Positions 63,426 through 64,000 of a DNA stretch of 64,000 nt are shown here, piece by piece; the stretch's first letter is position 1, and each line of letters starts with the position of its first letter. Where the stretch lies: positions 16,584,386 to 16,648,385 of the forward strand of contig OZ026839.1 of the NCBI GenBank assembly GCA_964023205.1. The letters are read 5' to 3'. The position numbers and the translations under genes were made by a program. The notes beneath the pieces are model-generated. The model did not search any database. It was not told the DNA's origin and saw only the letters and a list, made by a program, of their open reading frames with translations. The stretch comes from Lutraria lutraria (lineage: Eukaryota; Mollusca; Bivalvia; Venerida; Mactridae).

Positions 63426-64000
63426 GTAAAATACTTCAATTGTTACACTGAATAATTATATACAGTAATAAACAAAGTAGTGTTTGTTTTGTTCATTGTT
63501 TGCAATTATGGTCACATTATTAGCCTTTTATGATGCAAATTTGGTTAAATCAGTCATCTTCAATTTTGGCTTGAGTATTAATATCATTTCATTTGACTTA
63601 AAATGTATAGTCCCGTTGATTTCAGATAATCAAGGTTTTATTGTAATTATATTTTGTATGTATTGTATATATAATTATATATTATCCCCTGTCATTCTCC
63701 TTTTCTTCAAATTATCCATCCAAATAGGTACTTGAAACTTTCAAATTACATGTAGTTATCATACTGAACTCATTACAGTGGAATCTCATTATGTCAAACA
63801 TGCTTATATCAAAATGTCTGTTTCCTGTGCTCCAAATTTATAACTGGTATTTGACTGTCAGTTAAAGTAATAGAAGGTAGGGTAAACAAAATAGCATTAT
63901 GTATGACTTCAGCTGCCAAGAATATCAGAGTACTAGGATACTTGCTGCTTTAACTTGAACATCAAGTATCCGATTACTCTCCACCTCTTAGTATATAAAT
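63426..64000. other. HYDIN: HYDIN intron 44, left part; possible pogo-like end
   Basis: AT-rich. TACAGTGGAATCTCATTATG (63776-63795) resembles a pogo-type terminus whose other end would lie beyond the window. The 83-codon frame at 63484-63735 looks like chance. Confidence 0.35.

Larger units (their letters stand above)
54172..63344. other. HYDIN: HYDIN intron 43 (9.2 kb, the longest)
   Basis: Contains, in order, a SINE C fragment, the 35-bp array, a decayed GGCCCTC repeat with an inserted hairpin, degenerate CAGACATATG repeats, a SINE C copy, degenerate AGTTGACATTCAAT repeats with a candidate exon, the 30-bp array, SINE A and a second hairpin. The stretches between (54430-55130, 56900-57600, 57850-58530, 60600-61460, 61710-63040) show nothing I recognise. 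Confidence 0.6.

Overview
This is eukaryotic, intron-rich, AT-rich DNA. One large gene runs left to right through almost the whole window and leaves it at the right edge. Spliced, its exons encode a protein that aligns from end to end with the N-terminal half of HYDIN, the giant ASH/MSP-domain protein of the ciliary central apparatus (C2 projection). Examples are the conserved KSKVIAPRNPKL start, the TEREKFIVPVRA block, a run of Ig-like ASH repeats, the acidic linkers, and an embedded adenylate-kinase-like P-loop domain with GAPLSGKT. Repeats with bodies familiar from mollusc genomes (elements starting GGGGGGCATA, AGGTCA-rich elements ending in GGCCCTCTTG, several tRNA-derived SINEs), plus the HYDIN divergence level, suggest a bivalve or other mollusc. 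That identification is inference.

Layout. 1-6167 is upstream DNA with no recognisable gene: a 25-bp minisatellite, a broken non-LTR reverse-transcriptase 3' end, a tRNA-like SINE head inside a terminal-inverted-repeat element, a double-CRE palindrome and a foldback element. HYDIN coding sequence starts at a candidate ATG at 6189 (or at 8745). I place 44 exons up to 63425, about 2,531 codons, and list further optional in-frame microexons separately. All junctions used are AG/GT, and reading phase is preserved across every intron.

The introns carry the accessory interest. They hold five tandem arrays: 33 bp at 19.1-20.4 kb, a 56/113-bp higher-order array at 29.1-30.5 kb, a 24-bp array split by an insertion at 48.7-50.0 kb, 35 bp at 55.1-56.3 kb and 30 bp at 59.9-60.6 kb. 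They also hold a 1.58-kb piggyBac-type element with perfect TTAA target sites and a surviving transposase N-terminus, hAT-like and pogo-like MITEs, three SINE families, and a duplicated 80-bp hairpin. The long ORFs inside the arrays (up to 437 codons) are artefacts of periods that are multiples of three.

No second protein-coding gene, no rRNA, no CRISPR array and no prokaryotic feature was found. The remaining introns look like ordinary AT-rich non-coding DNA. Residue numbers below count from the ATG at 6189, include the 18-nt microexon at 35388, and exclude the other optional microexons.
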